The notes: generated from the sequence alone by a model not told the origin. Positions 9,648 through 18,761 are shown, numbered from the stretch's first letter. The stretch is 64,000 nt of DNA from Marinobacterium iners (GCF_017310015.1 NZ_CP022297.1:2852001-2916000), one strand, 5' to 3'. Translations and numbers: made by a program.

Positions 9648-10907
9648 TTAAGCAATTGCTTTGGTGCCTTTTAAAATAAGCATCAAATAAATACTGTATA
9701 AAATAACTTCGTGTATAACAAAAGCCAGAATAAACTGCTCAACTGTTAGCGATGAGCTAGAATATAGTGTTGAAGTGATGGTGCAAAAATAAAGCACCTG
9801 CCAAAACACTCCTTTTTTAATGTTTTGCTCTAAGCCAAGTACCGCACTTAGAGGGCTTACTGCAAAACGTATAGCAACGGCTATTACCAGGTAACCTGCG
9901 TAGATTCCTGCCTGCCCCCATTCTTCACCAAAAACAAACGCAAATAGCGTATCGCCCCAAACAAATAATATGGGCACTGCTGGCAAGTAAAGTACAAACA
10001 AGAGAAAAAATATTTTTATAATGTAGCCATTAAGTTTTTCTGGTGCTGTGTAGCTTATTTCCACTATTTTTTGAAATAATACCTGTGCTATGGCCGATGA
10101 AATGATAGATGTAGGCATATTTAGCACACGAAAGGTTAAACTGAACATACCGGTTACAGTACTTGAATAAAACTTAGCCAGCATTAAAACAGGCATCTGT
10201 GTAGCACCTGAGTCACATAAACCGCCAACAATTCCGTACTTGGGAAATTTTTGATACTTTTTCATTTGCTGCTTTAAGGCACTCACTTCTGTTTTTTGGA
10301 GTATTTTTTTGTAGCTGTTATCTTTTCTCAGCAAATAGGTTGTTGATAATATAATTCCAATAAACTGCCCCCAAATAAGGCCGCCGGTAATCTTAGCGAA
10401 ACCCAGTGCTGTTTGTACGATACCTTGAAACAGGCTTTGACTCACTCGCGAAACTACTGTATTTATAAATTTCTTTTGCCTGTTATTCCAATAAGTTAAA
10501 GCTTGATACACACCAGTCAGCAGAACTGAAGCAGGCATCAAGTACAGCCAAGGGGCGATAGCTTCATTACCCAAAAAACAAGCGACCTCAACATTCCATA
10601 TAAAAATAGGAATACTGAATAATATAGCAATGAAAAAAGCAACCAAGACAGACACTTGCAATAGGACTCGTGCTTCGTCATTATTTTTTGGAAGCATGAT
10701 AGCTATTTCATAACGCCCAGTTACTACTACTCCCAAGATGGAAACGAAGGCGCTGTATAAAGCCAACAGACCGAAGTCTTCGGGTGTGAAAATCCGGGTA
10801 AGTATAGGAATAATTGCAATAGGTACTGCTTGAGCTAATACGGTTCCCGTCATTAACGTAATAACGTTTTTAGCAAACTCGTTTTTTTTTAAAAGCTTAG
10901 TTAACAT
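9648..10907 (-). CDS. wzx: O-antigen flippase (Wzx, polysaccharide biosynthesis family)
   Basis: A 419-aa integral membrane protein with about 12 hydrophobic segments. It begins with the NVITLMTGTVLAQAVPI-type first helix, followed by PILTRIFTPEDFG, a pattern typical of Wzx/RfbX flippases. It should move the undecaprenyl-linked O-unit across the inner membrane. It is AT-rich, as usual for wzx. The ATG is confirmed by the 11-nt overlap with the acyltransferase gene upstream in the transcript. No wzy polymerase is seen in the window, so it may lie beyond the left edge. The IS1182 element sits just after this gene. Confidence 0.85.
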   Translation of the reverse strand: MLTKLLKKNEFAKNVITLMTGTVLAQAVPIAIIPILTRIFTPEDFGLLALYSAFVSILGVVVTGRYEIAIMLPKNNDEARVLLQVSVLVAFFIAILFSIPIFIWNVEVACFLGNEAIAPWLYLMPASVLLTGVYQALTYWNNRQKKFINTVVSRVSQSLFQGIVQTALGFAKITGGLIWGQFIGIILSTTYLLRKDNSYKKILQKTEVSALKQQMKKYQKFPKYGIVGGLCDSGATQMPVLMLAKFYSSTVTGMFSLTFRVLNMPTSIISSAIAQVLFQKIVEISYTAPEKLNGYIIKIFFLLFVLYLPAVPILFVWGDTLFAFVFGEEWGQAGIYAGYLVIAVAIRFAVSPLSAVLGLEQNIKKGVFWQVLYFCTITSTLYSSSSLTVEQFILAFVIHEVILYSIYLMLILKGTKAIA

Positions 10908-12747
10908 TAATTACTTCTTTTGAAATCATCGGAAGGGCTTGCCTAGCATACTCTATACTACCGATTTCATTTAGGTGATGTTCATCATAGTATATTAAAT
11001 GACTTTGCCACATGGGTGCCTGCTCAAATATTTCCAGATTATCTAGGGATAAGTAGCTAGTTTTATTAGTAAGCAGTGTTAAATTTTTCAGCAGTTGATT
11101 GGTTAACTGGTAATCTTTATCTAGGCCTGCTTTTTTCCCAAAACCTAAATGAGTAAATCTTTGATTACGCATGGGGTGGCGGTTAAGTAATGGCTCTTGA
11201 CTAATAATGTATTTTTCTGCTTGATTCACTTCATTACTCAGGAAGTCAGTAAGGGCCTGATTAAACTCCCGACTTTCCATGTGCCAACTCCAAAACGCCG
11301 CCAAAAATATTATTTCTGCTTTGTTTGTATAAAGCTTGGCCTGCTCTATTTGTGCTAAGCAGGGCTCATGTGCCCATTCAGCAATTCTCTGGTAATCAAA
11401 CCCTGGAATCGTCACACAACTACTAGCAGTTATAATACGTGCTTTAAATCCTAGTTCTTTACCCAGATAATCAAAAAAATGATTCAGCATTGCCGCGTGG
11501 GAGTCACCCAGCACCAACACTTCCCTGTCACTGGACAGGTCACCTTTTAAACAATCACCAATGATTTTCCCATGGCAGATGGTTTCTGGATCTGCGTAAC
11601 GTCGATATTCAATCGGCAGCTGTTCCGGTGTAAACACGGCATTCACTTTCGCCATAGCCTGAGATGTTCCTACTACCCCAACAGCTAATAGTAGCCACCC
11701 TATGGCTTGTTTCTTGTTAGTTTTCTTAGTTCTGAAAGCTCGCTCAACCCCGTAGTAGGATATGATCGATAACACTAGCGTCAGTAGTACGAACAACAGG
11801 CTGAGCTCCAAGCTTAGGGTTTCCTCCCCAGTGTAATAGCGTAAAAAGGCTAATACGGGCCAGTGCCAAAGATAGAGTGAGTAGGATAATGCACCGACCC
11901 ACACCAGGGGCTTGCAGCGCAGCATTTTGCCCGCCCACCCTTGTGCCGGTTGGCTGAGTAACAGCACGCTACCCGCAACGGGTAGCAATGCAGCAATACC
12001 TGGGAAAGGCCCCAGCAGCGGCTGCGCGATAGCGGCCATAAAAATTAACAACAGTCCAAGTGTGCCCTGCCACGAAGAGCTCTTGCCGCCCGAAACTGTT
12101 GTTACATACAGTGCTACTAGACCACCGGCAAAAAACTCTGGCAGGCGGGCATAAAGGCTGTAATAGGTAGCCTGTTCGATGCCCAATAGCCGCAGACGGT
12201 ATTCTGCTATAGCGCTTAACCCAATCAATAAACCGGTAAAGACCCACTTTAACCAGCGAATCGGCAGCAGCAACACCATAAACGGCGCCAGCAGGTAGAA
12301 CTGAATTTCCACCGCCAATGACCAAGTGTGTAGCAGAGGTTGCTCATGGTTGACCGGGGCAAAGTAGTCACCAAAGTCAGCAAAATAGTTGTTGCTGTTG
12401 AACCAGGCCGCTTTCTCCAAGCCTTTCTTAAAGGTGTTGAAGTCTTGCGGTAAAAAGAAAACAGCAGCCACAAGCGCAACCAACACCAGCATCACAAAAT
12501 AGGCAGGGGCGATGCGTTTGAACCGGCTTGCGTAGAAATATTTCAGCGTTGGGGGCAAGCTGTAGCCGGCCTGTGCTTTTTTGTGCAGCAAAATGCTGGT
12601 GATCAGAAAGCCGGAGATCACCAAAAACACATCTACGCCGACAAAGCCGCCCGGTAGCCAGGCAGGGTTAAAGTGAAAAGCCATTACAGCCAAGACTGCA
12701 ATGGCTCTTAAACCCTGAATGTCAGGGCGGTAATTCGTAGTGCTCAT
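10897..12747 (-). CDS. OafA/YrhL-type acyltransferase with C-terminal SGNH domain
   Basis: A 616-aa protein. The N-terminal acyltransferase-3 domain (about residues 1-350) has some ten membrane segments and the motifs YRPDIQGLRAIAVLAV, GGFVGVDVFLVISGFLIT, LLHTWSLAVEIQFYLLAP and LSYSLYLWHWP. The C-terminal periplasmic SGNH part has VLGDSHAAMLNHF and a DEHHLNEIG motif giving the Asp-His pair. Such fusions O-acetylate surface sugars, taking the acyl group across the inner membrane. It probably decorates the O-unit made by this locus. The start overlaps the wbpE stop as ATGA, and the end overlaps wzx by 11 nt. Confidence 0.87.
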   Translation of the reverse strand: MSTTNYRPDIQGLRAIAVLAVMAFHFNPAWLPGGFVGVDVFLVISGFLITSILLHKKAQAGYSLPPTLKYFYASRFKRIAPAYFVMLVLVALVAAVFFLPQDFNTFKKGLEKAAWFNSNNYFADFGDYFAPVNHEQPLLHTWSLAVEIQFYLLAPFMVLLLPIRWLKWVFTGLLIGLSAIAEYRLRLLGIEQATYYSLYARLPEFFAGGLVALYVTTVSGGKSSSWQGTLGLLLIFMAAIAQPLLGPFPGIAALLPVAGSVLLLSQPAQGWAGKMLRCKPLVWVGALSYSLYLWHWPVLAFLRYYTGEETLSLELSLLFVLLTLVLSIISYYGVERAFRTKKTNKKQAIGWLLLAVGVVGTSQAMAKVNAVFTPEQLPIEYRRYADPETICHGKIIGDCLKGDLSSDREVLVLGDSHAAMLNHFFDYLGKELGFKARIITASSCVTIPGFDYQRIAEWAHEPCLAQIEQAKLYTNKAEIIFLAAFWSWHMESREFNQALTDFLSNEVNQAEKYIISQEPLLNRHPMRNQRFTHLGFGKKAGLDKDYQLTNQLLKNLTLLTNKTSYLSLDNLEIFEQAPMWQSHLIYYDEHHLNEIGSIEYARQALPMISKEVINVN

Positions 12748-13823
12748 TCGGTCAGAGCCTGAACTACTCGTTGCTGCTCCTGCTCACTCAAGTATGGATG
12801 CATCGGCAGGCTCATCACTTCTTCCGCTACTTCATCCCCTACTGGCAGCTCTGCTTTGGCGTCCGCCACTGCCGGCTGTTTGTTCAGCGGTATGGGGTAG
12901 TGTACGGCGGTGGGTATACCCGCATCTTTCAGCTTTTGCTGCACCTGTTCGCGGTTTTGTACGCGGATAGTGTATTGCGCCCAGGCAGAGGTGTTCTGAG
13001 CTTCAACATACGGAACAGTATGAATGCCGGCTTCGTTCAGTAAACATGTGTAATAGGCAGCCACCTGGTTACGCAGTTCGATTTCTTCAGCGAAGATCTC
13101 CAGTTTGGGCAACAAAATTGCGGCTTGCAGGGTATCGAGTCGGCTGTTCACGCCTACGCGGATATGGTGGTAGCGCTTGTCTTGCCCGTGGCGGGCAATC
13201 TGGCGAATCACTTTCGCCAATGCTTCATCATTGGTGAAGATGGCACCACCGTCACCGTAGCAGCCCAGTGGCTTGCTGGGGAAGAAGCTGGTACAGGCGA
13301 TGGTGGTCAGGTTGCAGGATTTTTTGCCCTTATAGCTGGCACCAAAGCTTTGGGCTGCGTCTTCAATGACCGGTATGCCATGCTTTGAGGCAATGGAATT
13401 GATAGCGTCGAAGTCGGCGCATTGACCGTAAAGGCTGACGGGGATTATAGCCTTGGTCCTTGGCGTAATGGCTGCTTCCAGCTTGGTTGGGTTAAGGTTG
13501 TAGGTGTTGGGACACACGTCCACATATACCGGCTTGGCACCCAGCAGGGCAACGGTTTCAGCGGTGGCGATGTAGGTAAAGCCGGGAGTGATCACTTCGT
13601 CACCGGGGCCAATACCCAGTGCCATCTGTGCGATCTGCAGTGCATCAGTGCCGTTGGCGCAGGTGATACAGTATTGTGCGCCGGTAAAGGCAGCCAGCTT
13701 TTCTTCCAGCTCGGTTACTTCGGGGCCAAGGATGTATTGACCGTGGGCGAGAACCTTTTGGATATTGGCGTCAATCTTGTCTTTGATGCGGGCTTGCTGG
13801 GCGGCCAAGTCGATGAATTGCAT
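12744..13823 (-). CDS. wbpE: UDP-2-acetamido-2-deoxy-3-oxo-glucuronate aminotransferase (DegT family)
   Basis: A 359-aa PLP-dependent sugar aminotransferase. The ATG at 13823 starts the conserved MQFIDLAAQQARIKDKI; the longer frame is only the open stretch upstream. Motifs are GPEVTELEEKLA, CANGTDALQIA (cofactor phosphate site), VIEDAAQSFGA (PLP-stacking Asp), and SFFPSKPLGCYGDGGA, whose Lys forms the Schiff base. In the WbpA-B-E-D pathway it transaminates the 3-keto sugar made by WbpB, giving UDP-GlcNAc3NA. In this genome it is separated from wbpD by the two-gene ATPase/TOPRIM-like insert, which is unusual for a wbpB-E-D set. Confidence 0.92.
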   Translation of the reverse strand: MQFIDLAAQQARIKDKIDANIQKVLAHGQYILGPEVTELEEKLAAFTGAQYCITCANGTDALQIAQMALGIGPGDEVITPGFTYIATAETVALLGAKPVYVDVCPNTYNLNPTKLEAAITPRTKAIIPVSLYGQCADFDAINSIASKHGIPVIEDAAQSFGASYKGKKSCNLTTIACTSFFPSKPLGCYGDGGAIFTNDEALAKVIRQIARHGQDKRYHHIRVGVNSRLDTLQAAILLPKLEIFAEEIELRNQVAAYYTCLLNEAGIHTVPYVEAQNTSAWAQYTIRVQNREQVQQKLKDAGIPTAVHYPIPLNKQPAVADAKAELPVGDEVAEEVMSLPMHPYLSEQEQQRVVQALTE

Positions 13824-13896
13824 CTGCTTATCGCGGGTAAATCCGCGCCTACCATTAATGGGGGGTGGAATATCAAGCGTTGATAAATTCAAGCAA

Positions 13897-14394
13897 TCAA
13901 ACAAACAGCCAGTCGAATATACCCATCTGTTGCATCCGGTTTAATTCGGCAGCGTTACAACGCAAGTGCGCGTTACTCCAATGTTCATTGGTTTCTTCAG
14001 GGCACTGTTCTACCAAAATTTTTCCCACTGCTTCATTATTGCTTTGCTTGAGTGCTGCTTTCAGATCTTCGCTTTCTTTATCATCTACACCTAAAAGGAA
14101 AACGCGATTCTTGCACGTATGCTGGTTCAGCATATCTTCAAAACGTTTTTTACGTTTTTCAAAGTCATTGTCGAAGTCCATGAGCAGTAAGGCGTGCATT
14201 TCAGGCTTGGCATTCAAAAGGCGCAGGTTGTCTTCCAGCTCCGCAAAAACTTTGGCCCAACCACCACAGGGCGGCCTCGCATCAATGACTTGATCGTTAA
14301 CGTTTGGCAGTGTTTTCACCCCATTGACGATGCCACGGTACGGTCTGTCTTCCAGATAGATCACAAGATGTTTTTTATGCCGATTCACCGCCAT
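13897..14394 (-). CDS. Small TOPRIM-like protein, partner of the adjacent AAA ATPase (putative defence effector)
   Basis: A 165-aa soluble protein I cannot place in a named family. The layout resembles a minimal TOPRIM fold: strand HLVIYLED with Glu15, helix, GGW segment, then LLLMDFDND with a D-x-D at residues 73-75, then VFLLGVDDKESEDL, which resembles the strand-turn after the D-x-D in DUF3226/RloB/OLD-type TOPRIM proteins. No signal peptide or membrane helix is visible. It starts as TAATG overlapping the ATPase stop by 1 nt, so the two are coupled. ATPase plus TOPRIM pairs (OLD, PARIS AriA/AriB, RloA/RloB) act against phage or as nucleases. That role is inference here. A 73-nt gap separates it from wbpE. 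Confidence 0.6.
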   Translation of the reverse strand: MAVNRHKKHLVIYLEDRPYRGIVNGVKTLPNVNDQVIDARPPCGGWAKVFAELEDNLRLLNAKPEMHALLLMDFDNDFEKRKKRFEDMLNQHTCKNRVFLLGVDDKESEDLKAALKQSNNEAVGKILVEQCPEETNEHWSNAHLRCNAAELNRMQQMGIFDWLFV

Positions 14395-15500
14395 TAGTCG
14401 AGCTCTCCGTTCTCGTAGGCATCAATGAATGTTGCACTCAAGTATTCCTTTTCTGAGACAACTTCCAGTCTTGAAGGGTGCAGGTGAGATTGCCGTGATA
14501 CCAGAAAGGTATTGTGTTCCGAGAATTCGTTTATGGTTCTGGCGTTATGACTGGACATGATCACCTGAGACGCCACTTTGCTGTTTTCAAATGCCTTGCG
14601 GCATGCGGTGATAAAGTGACTGAGTTCTGGCAGTGACACATAGTTGTCCGGCTCGTCCCACAGACAGAGTACCGATTCTTCGTTGGTGATGGCGGCCAGC
14701 ACGGTTGCCGTGAGGAAGTAGATTTTTTCACCATCAGACAGCTGCTGGAAGTTCAATTCCACGCTCTTGCCTGCGGGATCATTGAACTTGAAAACCAGTT
14801 CTTTTTCATCGCGGCCTGTGGTGACAAATTTGAAGCTGCCAAAATCGGGCATGCGTAGCTGCATGAAATCGGCAATATCGGTATAGAGTGCCGGATAAAC
14901 TGCCAGTTGATGACGCACCCAATCCAGCGTGTTGTTGGCATTGCGGCTCAGATAAGCTGTTTCGTCTTTACTTGCCGCATCGAACCCGCTGGGCACCGGC
15001 GATAGTACTAGAATATTGGCAAGCCATTCACGAAAGCGTGCAATGGGTTCATCATCATTACGCGTAGAGATCAATGGCAAGCCTACATGGTGCCAGTCTA
15101 GAGTAAACTCTGCATTTCGACCCAGTTGAGTCTTTCCACACTCGCGTTGATAGTTGGTTCTACCGTTAACCTTGAAGGATTCTTGCCTGACTCTGGGCTG
15201 GCTGAAGTTTTCCGGTAGTTCTATTTCCAGAACATATTCATATACTTGGTTGCCAAGTGTGGCATTGATTTCAAGACTAATGGGTTTGTAGGTCTCGCCA
15301 AACGCAAAATCGCTTACTTTGATCAGATCTTTCAGCTGAGTTACACCACGGCCTATCTGCTGCAATACCTCAAGTGCATCAAAAAAACTGGACTTACCCG
15401 CACCGTTACGACCCAGCAGCAACACTGAGTGCTGATCTTTCAAACTGAGCTTGAAGTTCTGCAGGCAACGAAAATGATGGATATAAACAGTGTTCAGCAT
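14394..15500 (-). CDS. AAA family ATPase, RecF/OLD-like (AAA_21 type)
   Basis: A 368-aa ABC/SMC-type ATPase. It starts MLNTVYIHHFRCLQNFKLSL, typical of RecF-like proteins. The Walker A is GRNGAGKSS (about residues 30-38), the ABC signature region LSDGEK, the Walker B CLWDEPDN, and the H-loop MSSHNARTIN. There is no coiled-coil arm of SMC length and no C-terminal nuclease. In OLD-family and PARIS-like systems such ATPases sense invasion and control a TOPRIM nuclease, and the coupled downstream 165-aa gene fits as the partner. It lies 31 nt after wbpD in the same direction, inside the polysaccharide operon. A role in sugar synthesis is very unlikely. Confidence 0.8.
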   Translation of the reverse strand: MLNTVYIHHFRCLQNFKLSLKDQHSVLLLGRNGAGKSSFFDALEVLQQIGRGVTQLKDLIKVSDFAFGETYKPISLEINATLGNQVYEYVLEIELPENFSQPRVRQESFKVNGRTNYQRECGKTQLGRNAEFTLDWHHVGLPLISTRNDDEPIARFREWLANILVLSPVPSGFDAASKDETAYLSRNANNTLDWVRHQLAVYPALYTDIADFMQLRMPDFGSFKFVTTGRDEKELVFKFNDPAGKSVELNFQQLSDGEKIYFLTATVLAAITNEESVLCLWDEPDNYVSLPELSHFITACRKAFENSKVASQVIMSSHNARTINEFSEHNTFLVSRQSHLHPSRLEVVSEKEYLSATFIDAYENGELD

Positions 15501-15531
15501 GGGCTAACATACCTAAGCTTTGATGCGTAAG

Positions 15532-16125
15532 TTATTGCGGTGACTCTAGCACAGCCGTCGATACTTGAGTGCCATCGAGTGTGTAGATTGTACCCGTGTG
15601 TTGGCAGGTAGCCTGCCCTTGCCCTGTCAGCGGCAGATCCAGCTGTTCGCCAAACTCGCTCATCCAGCCGATCTGTTTGGCGGGCACGCCGACCATCAGC
15701 GCATAGGCGGGCACATCTTTGTTGATAACCGCACCTGCGCCAATAAAGGCGAACTCACCGATGGTGACACCACAGACGATGGTACAGTTGGCGCCCAAAG
15801 TGGCACCTTTTTTAACCCGAGTGTCGCGGTATTCGCTTTTGCGCTCAATCAGTGAGCGGGGGTTATACACATTGGTGAATACCATGCTCGGGCCGCAGAA
15901 AACGCCCTCTTCCAGATGCACGTTATCGTAGACGGATACGTTGTTCTGAATTTTGCAGTGATCGCCAATGGTAACCTTGTTGCCGACAAAGACGTTTTGG
16001 CCAAGGGACACGCCCTTGCCAATTTTAGCCCCGCCACAGACATGTACGAAGTGCCATACGCGTGAGCCTTCACCGATCTGGGCGCCTTCGTCGACAATCG
16101 CAGATTCATGGATTTGATAGTTCAT
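15532..16125 (-). CDS. wbpD: UDP-GlcNAc3NA N-acetyltransferase
   Basis: A 197-aa left-handed beta-helix acetyltransferase. Hexapeptide repeats run from about residue 5 to 150 (for example AIVDEGAQIGEGSRVWHFVHVC and GATLGANCTIVCGVTIGEF; both are parts of the repeat). The VFTNVYNPRS loop and the PAYALMVGVPAKQIGWMS ending are characteristic of WbpD/WlbB. The enzyme acetylates the 3-amino group of UDP-GlcNAc3NA using acetyl-CoA. The ATG at 16125 is directly followed by NYQIHESAIVDEG, the usual start. It lies 31 nt after wbpB and precedes the inserted ATPase gene. Confidence 0.93.
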   Translation of the reverse strand: MNYQIHESAIVDEGAQIGEGSRVWHFVHVCGGAKIGKGVSLGQNVFVGNKVTIGDHCKIQNNVSVYDNVHLEEGVFCGPSMVFTNVYNPRSLIERKSEYRDTRVKKGATLGANCTIVCGVTIGEFAFIGAGAVINKDVPAYALMVGVPAKQIGWMSEFGEQLDLPLTGQGQATCQHTGTIYTLDGTQVSTAVLESPQ

Positions 16126-16156
16126 ACACTTTCACTTGCGTTGAACACTTAAAACG

Positions 16157-17104
16157 TTAAAGGCATTTTTTCAGGAAGGGATGGCCCTCGCCCGGTGAAG
16201 GCTGTTCCGGCTGAGCGTTACGAATATGATGCACCGTTTCAATACAGTGGCGTGCATCTTCGATACCATAGCCACGACCTGCCAGTATTTCCTGATAACT
16301 GATTGTGTGCAGGTCGGTAAACCCGGCCGAAAACTCAATCTGCTCACCATCACAGCTGATACTTCGGAAAGTCGTCTGCTTGCCTTTCACTTCTTCCGGC
16401 AGGTCGTTGGCGTCAATTGACAGGAACCAGGGTACACGTGCTTTCTCATACTCTAGGTAGCCTGCCGCTTTGTAGTCGTTGGCAAAATGCAGCACGCTCT
16501 TTTCCAGCTTGCCGAATATAAAATGCAGCATATCGAAAAAGTGCACGCCAATATTGGTAGCCACACCGAATGACTTGCGCGGGTCGCCTTTCCAGCTTTC
16601 CATGTACCATTTGCCACGGGAGGTAATATAAGTGAGATCAACCTGATACTTGCTGCTGTGCTGCTCGCTGGCAACTTTCTCTTTCAGCTTGAGAATCGCG
16701 TCGTGGTGGCGCAACTGAAGAATATTGTAGACACGTTGCCCAGTTTCTTTCTCTACCAGCGCCAGCTCGTCAAGCATGTCGGGGCTCGGCACCAGTGGCT
16801 TTTCACAGATCACATCACACCCCAAGCGCAGGCCTGCTGCAATATGCGGATGGTGCAGGTAGTTGGGCGAGCAAACGGCCACGTAATTCAATGCTGTTTC
16901 AGGATTCCGTTTGAGCTGCCATGCGTACTCCTGAAAGCGCTCAAACTCGGTGAAGAACTCACTGGCAGGCGAAATGCTATCGATAATGCCGACCGAGTCG
17001 TTGATGTCGTAGCCAACGCTCAGGTGGTTACCGGTGTCTTTGATCGCTTTCATGTGACGCGGCGCGATATAGCCTGAGGCACCAATCAGTGCAAAGTTTT
17101 TCAT
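16157..17104 (-). CDS. wbpB: UDP-N-acetyl-glucosaminuronate 3-dehydrogenase (Gfo/Idh/MocA family)
   Basis: A 315-aa oxidoreductase. The ATG at 17104 begins MKNFALIGASGYIAPRHMKAI, where GASGYIAPRH is the WbpB variant of the Rossmann glycine motif. Further motifs are VAVCSPNYLHHPH, VICEKPLV (the Lys-Pro of the family) and GVHFFDMLHFIFG, with the catalytic-region His. It oxidises C3 of UDP-GlcNAcA; in characterised systems WbpB recycles NADH with 2-oxoglutarate and works with WbpE. It follows wbpA by 19 nt. The longer open frame upstream runs into wbpA and has no support. Confidence 0.92.
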   Translation of the reverse strand: MKNFALIGASGYIAPRHMKAIKDTGNHLSVGYDINDSVGIIDSISPASEFFTEFERFQEYAWQLKRNPETALNYVAVCSPNYLHHPHIAAGLRLGCDVICEKPLVPSPDMLDELALVEKETGQRVYNILQLRHHDAILKLKEKVASEQHSSKYQVDLTYITSRGKWYMESWKGDPRKSFGVATNIGVHFFDMLHFIFGKLEKSVLHFANDYKAAGYLEYEKARVPWFLSIDANDLPEEVKGKQTTFRSISCDGEQIEFSAGFTDLHTISYQEILAGRGYGIEDARHCIETVHHIRNAQPEQPSPGEGHPFLKKCL

Positions 17105-17123
17105 GATTGTCTGTTCCTTGCTG

Positions 17124-18434
17124 TCAGGCCTTGATGATATGTGCTGCCGGTTCACGGTACTTGCCACGGCTGTCGATAATCACCTTTGCATGCTGTTTAA
17201 TCAGGTCGTAGTCAAAGCGATCATGGTCTGTGGCCAGTAGCACCGCATCAAAACTGGCCAGATTTTCAGCTGTAAACGGCTCACTGGACAGGTCAAAGTG
17301 GTGCTCGCGCATTTTCGGGAATACCGGCACATGCGGATCGGTATAGGCCACAATGCCCCCCTTGGCTTCGATCAGTTCCATAATCTTAACTGACGGCGAC
17401 TCACGCATGTCGTCGACATTTTTTTTGTAGGCGATACCCAGTACCAATACTTTACTGTTCTTCAGTGACTTGCCCGCATCGTTCAGGCCGTCCATCAACT
17501 TGCCAACCACGTACTCCGGCATGGCACGGTTAACCTCACCGGAAAGCTCGATGAAGCGGGTATGCAAACCGTATTCGCGCGCCTTCCAGGTCAGGTAGAA
17601 AGGATCGATCGGGATGCAGTGCCCCCCAAGACCTGGGCCAGGGTAGTAGGCTGTAAAGCCGAACGGTTTGGTTTTAGCTGCATCGACCACTTCAAAGATA
17701 TCAATCCCCATGCGGTCGGCTACGATTTTCATTTCGTTGACCAGGCCGATGTTAACGGCACGATGAATGTTTTCGAGCAGTTTGGTCATTTCGGCTGCTT
17801 TTGTTGAGCTGACCGGCACAATGTGATCAATCGCCTGTTCGTACAGGGCTACGCCTACTTCCAAACACGCCCTGGTATGACCACCCACCACTTTAGGGAT
17901 GGTGCGGGTTTCAAAGTCCGGGTTGCCTGGGTCCTCACGCTCCGGTGAGTACACCAGGAACAGGTCTTCCCCTACTTTAAGACCACCCTCTTCTGCACGC
18001 GGCAGCAGCTCTTCTTCGGTGGTGCCCGGGTAGGTCGTACTCTCCAGCGAAATCACGTGGCCGGTCCGCAGATGTGGCTTAAGTGCATTCATCGTGTTAA
18101 TGACAAAGCTGATATCCGGTTCGCGGTATTTGTTCAGCGGTGTAGGCACACACATCACCAGCGCATCACACTCGGCGGCACGACTGAAATCGGTGGTCGC
18201 TTCAAAGCCTGATGCACGGGCACCGGCAATTTTCTCTGCAGGGATGTGTTCAATGTAGCTTTTACCCGTGTTCAGCTGGTTTACTTTTTCAGCATCAATG
18301 TCGATACCGATCACACGGTAGCCAACGCCACTGTACCGCAACATCAACGGCAGCCCGACATAGCCGAGACCTGCAATACCGATCACGGCTTCCTTGTTTT
18401 TGAATTTGGCGAGGGTGGCTTGAAGTGTCGACAT
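17124..18434 (-). CDS. wbpA: UDP-N-acetyl-D-glucosamine 6-dehydrogenase
   Basis: A 436-aa UDP-sugar dehydrogenase. The ATG at 18434 gives MSTLQATLAKFKNKEAVIG, followed by the NAD site GLGYVGLPL. Catalytic-region motifs are ESTTYPGTTEE, VYSPEREDPGNP, LLENIHRAVNIGLVNE, and GPGLGGHCIPIDPFYL, which contains the catalytic Cys. The C-terminal domain has GIAYKKNVDDMRESP. It oxidises UDP-GlcNAc to UDP-GlcNAcA, the first step toward UDP-ManNAc(3NAc)A. It is the first polysaccharide enzyme in the transcript after the toxin-antitoxin-rich stretch. Confidence 0.94.
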   Translation of the reverse strand: MSTLQATLAKFKNKEAVIGIAGLGYVGLPLMLRYSGVGYRVIGIDIDAEKVNQLNTGKSYIEHIPAEKIAGARASGFEATTDFSRAAECDALVMCVPTPLNKYREPDISFVINTMNALKPHLRTGHVISLESTTYPGTTEEELLPRAEEGGLKVGEDLFLVYSPEREDPGNPDFETRTIPKVVGGHTRACLEVGVALYEQAIDHIVPVSSTKAAEMTKLLENIHRAVNIGLVNEMKIVADRMGIDIFEVVDAAKTKPFGFTAYYPGPGLGGHCIPIDPFYLTWKAREYGLHTRFIELSGEVNRAMPEYVVGKLMDGLNDAGKSLKNSKVLVLGIAYKKNVDDMRESPSVKIMELIEAKGGIVAYTDPHVPVFPKMREHHFDLSSEPFTAENLASFDAVLLATDHDRFDYDLIKQHAKVIIDSRGKYREPAAHIIKA

Positions 18435-18487
18435 CGGATTCTCTAAATCAGTTTTCTGAATGAAATATCGTGAAAGTAAAGCTTCGT

Positions 18488-18719
18488 TCACTCCACCACC
18501 CCTACCCGCTCCCAGTCATTATTCACTCGCGCCAGCAGTGCCCTGAGTGCGGGGCTGGAGTAGCGTACCGATTGATCCAGCCAGCGTTGGCGCACACTGA
18601 TGTGCAGTACCGGTTCTACTTCGCGTATGACGCGGCGGTGCAGTACGCAGGATGTGGGTAACGCTATCGGATTCTGGCGATTGCCAGGTGCCATCGGCAC
18701 AGATGATGATTTTTTTCAT
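18488..18719 (-). pseudogene. DUF2235 hydrolase gene reduced to its two ends
   Basis: The reading frame opens with MKKIIICADGTWQSPESDS, the N-terminus of DUF2235 (alpha/beta-hydrolase-like) proteins. After about 27 codons the frame turns to nonsense. The +1 frame then carries a recognisable C-terminus (HISVRQRWLDQSVRYSSPAL, then a segment ending DWERVGVVE) down to a stop at 18488. Family members are several hundred residues, so most of the gene has been lost through an internal deletion that also shifted frame. It is debris at the start of the wbp operon, not a functional gene. Confidence 0.75.
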
Positions 18720-18761
18720 GCAAACTCCTTCCGTGGAGTGGTTTTTACTCTTAAATTCGGA

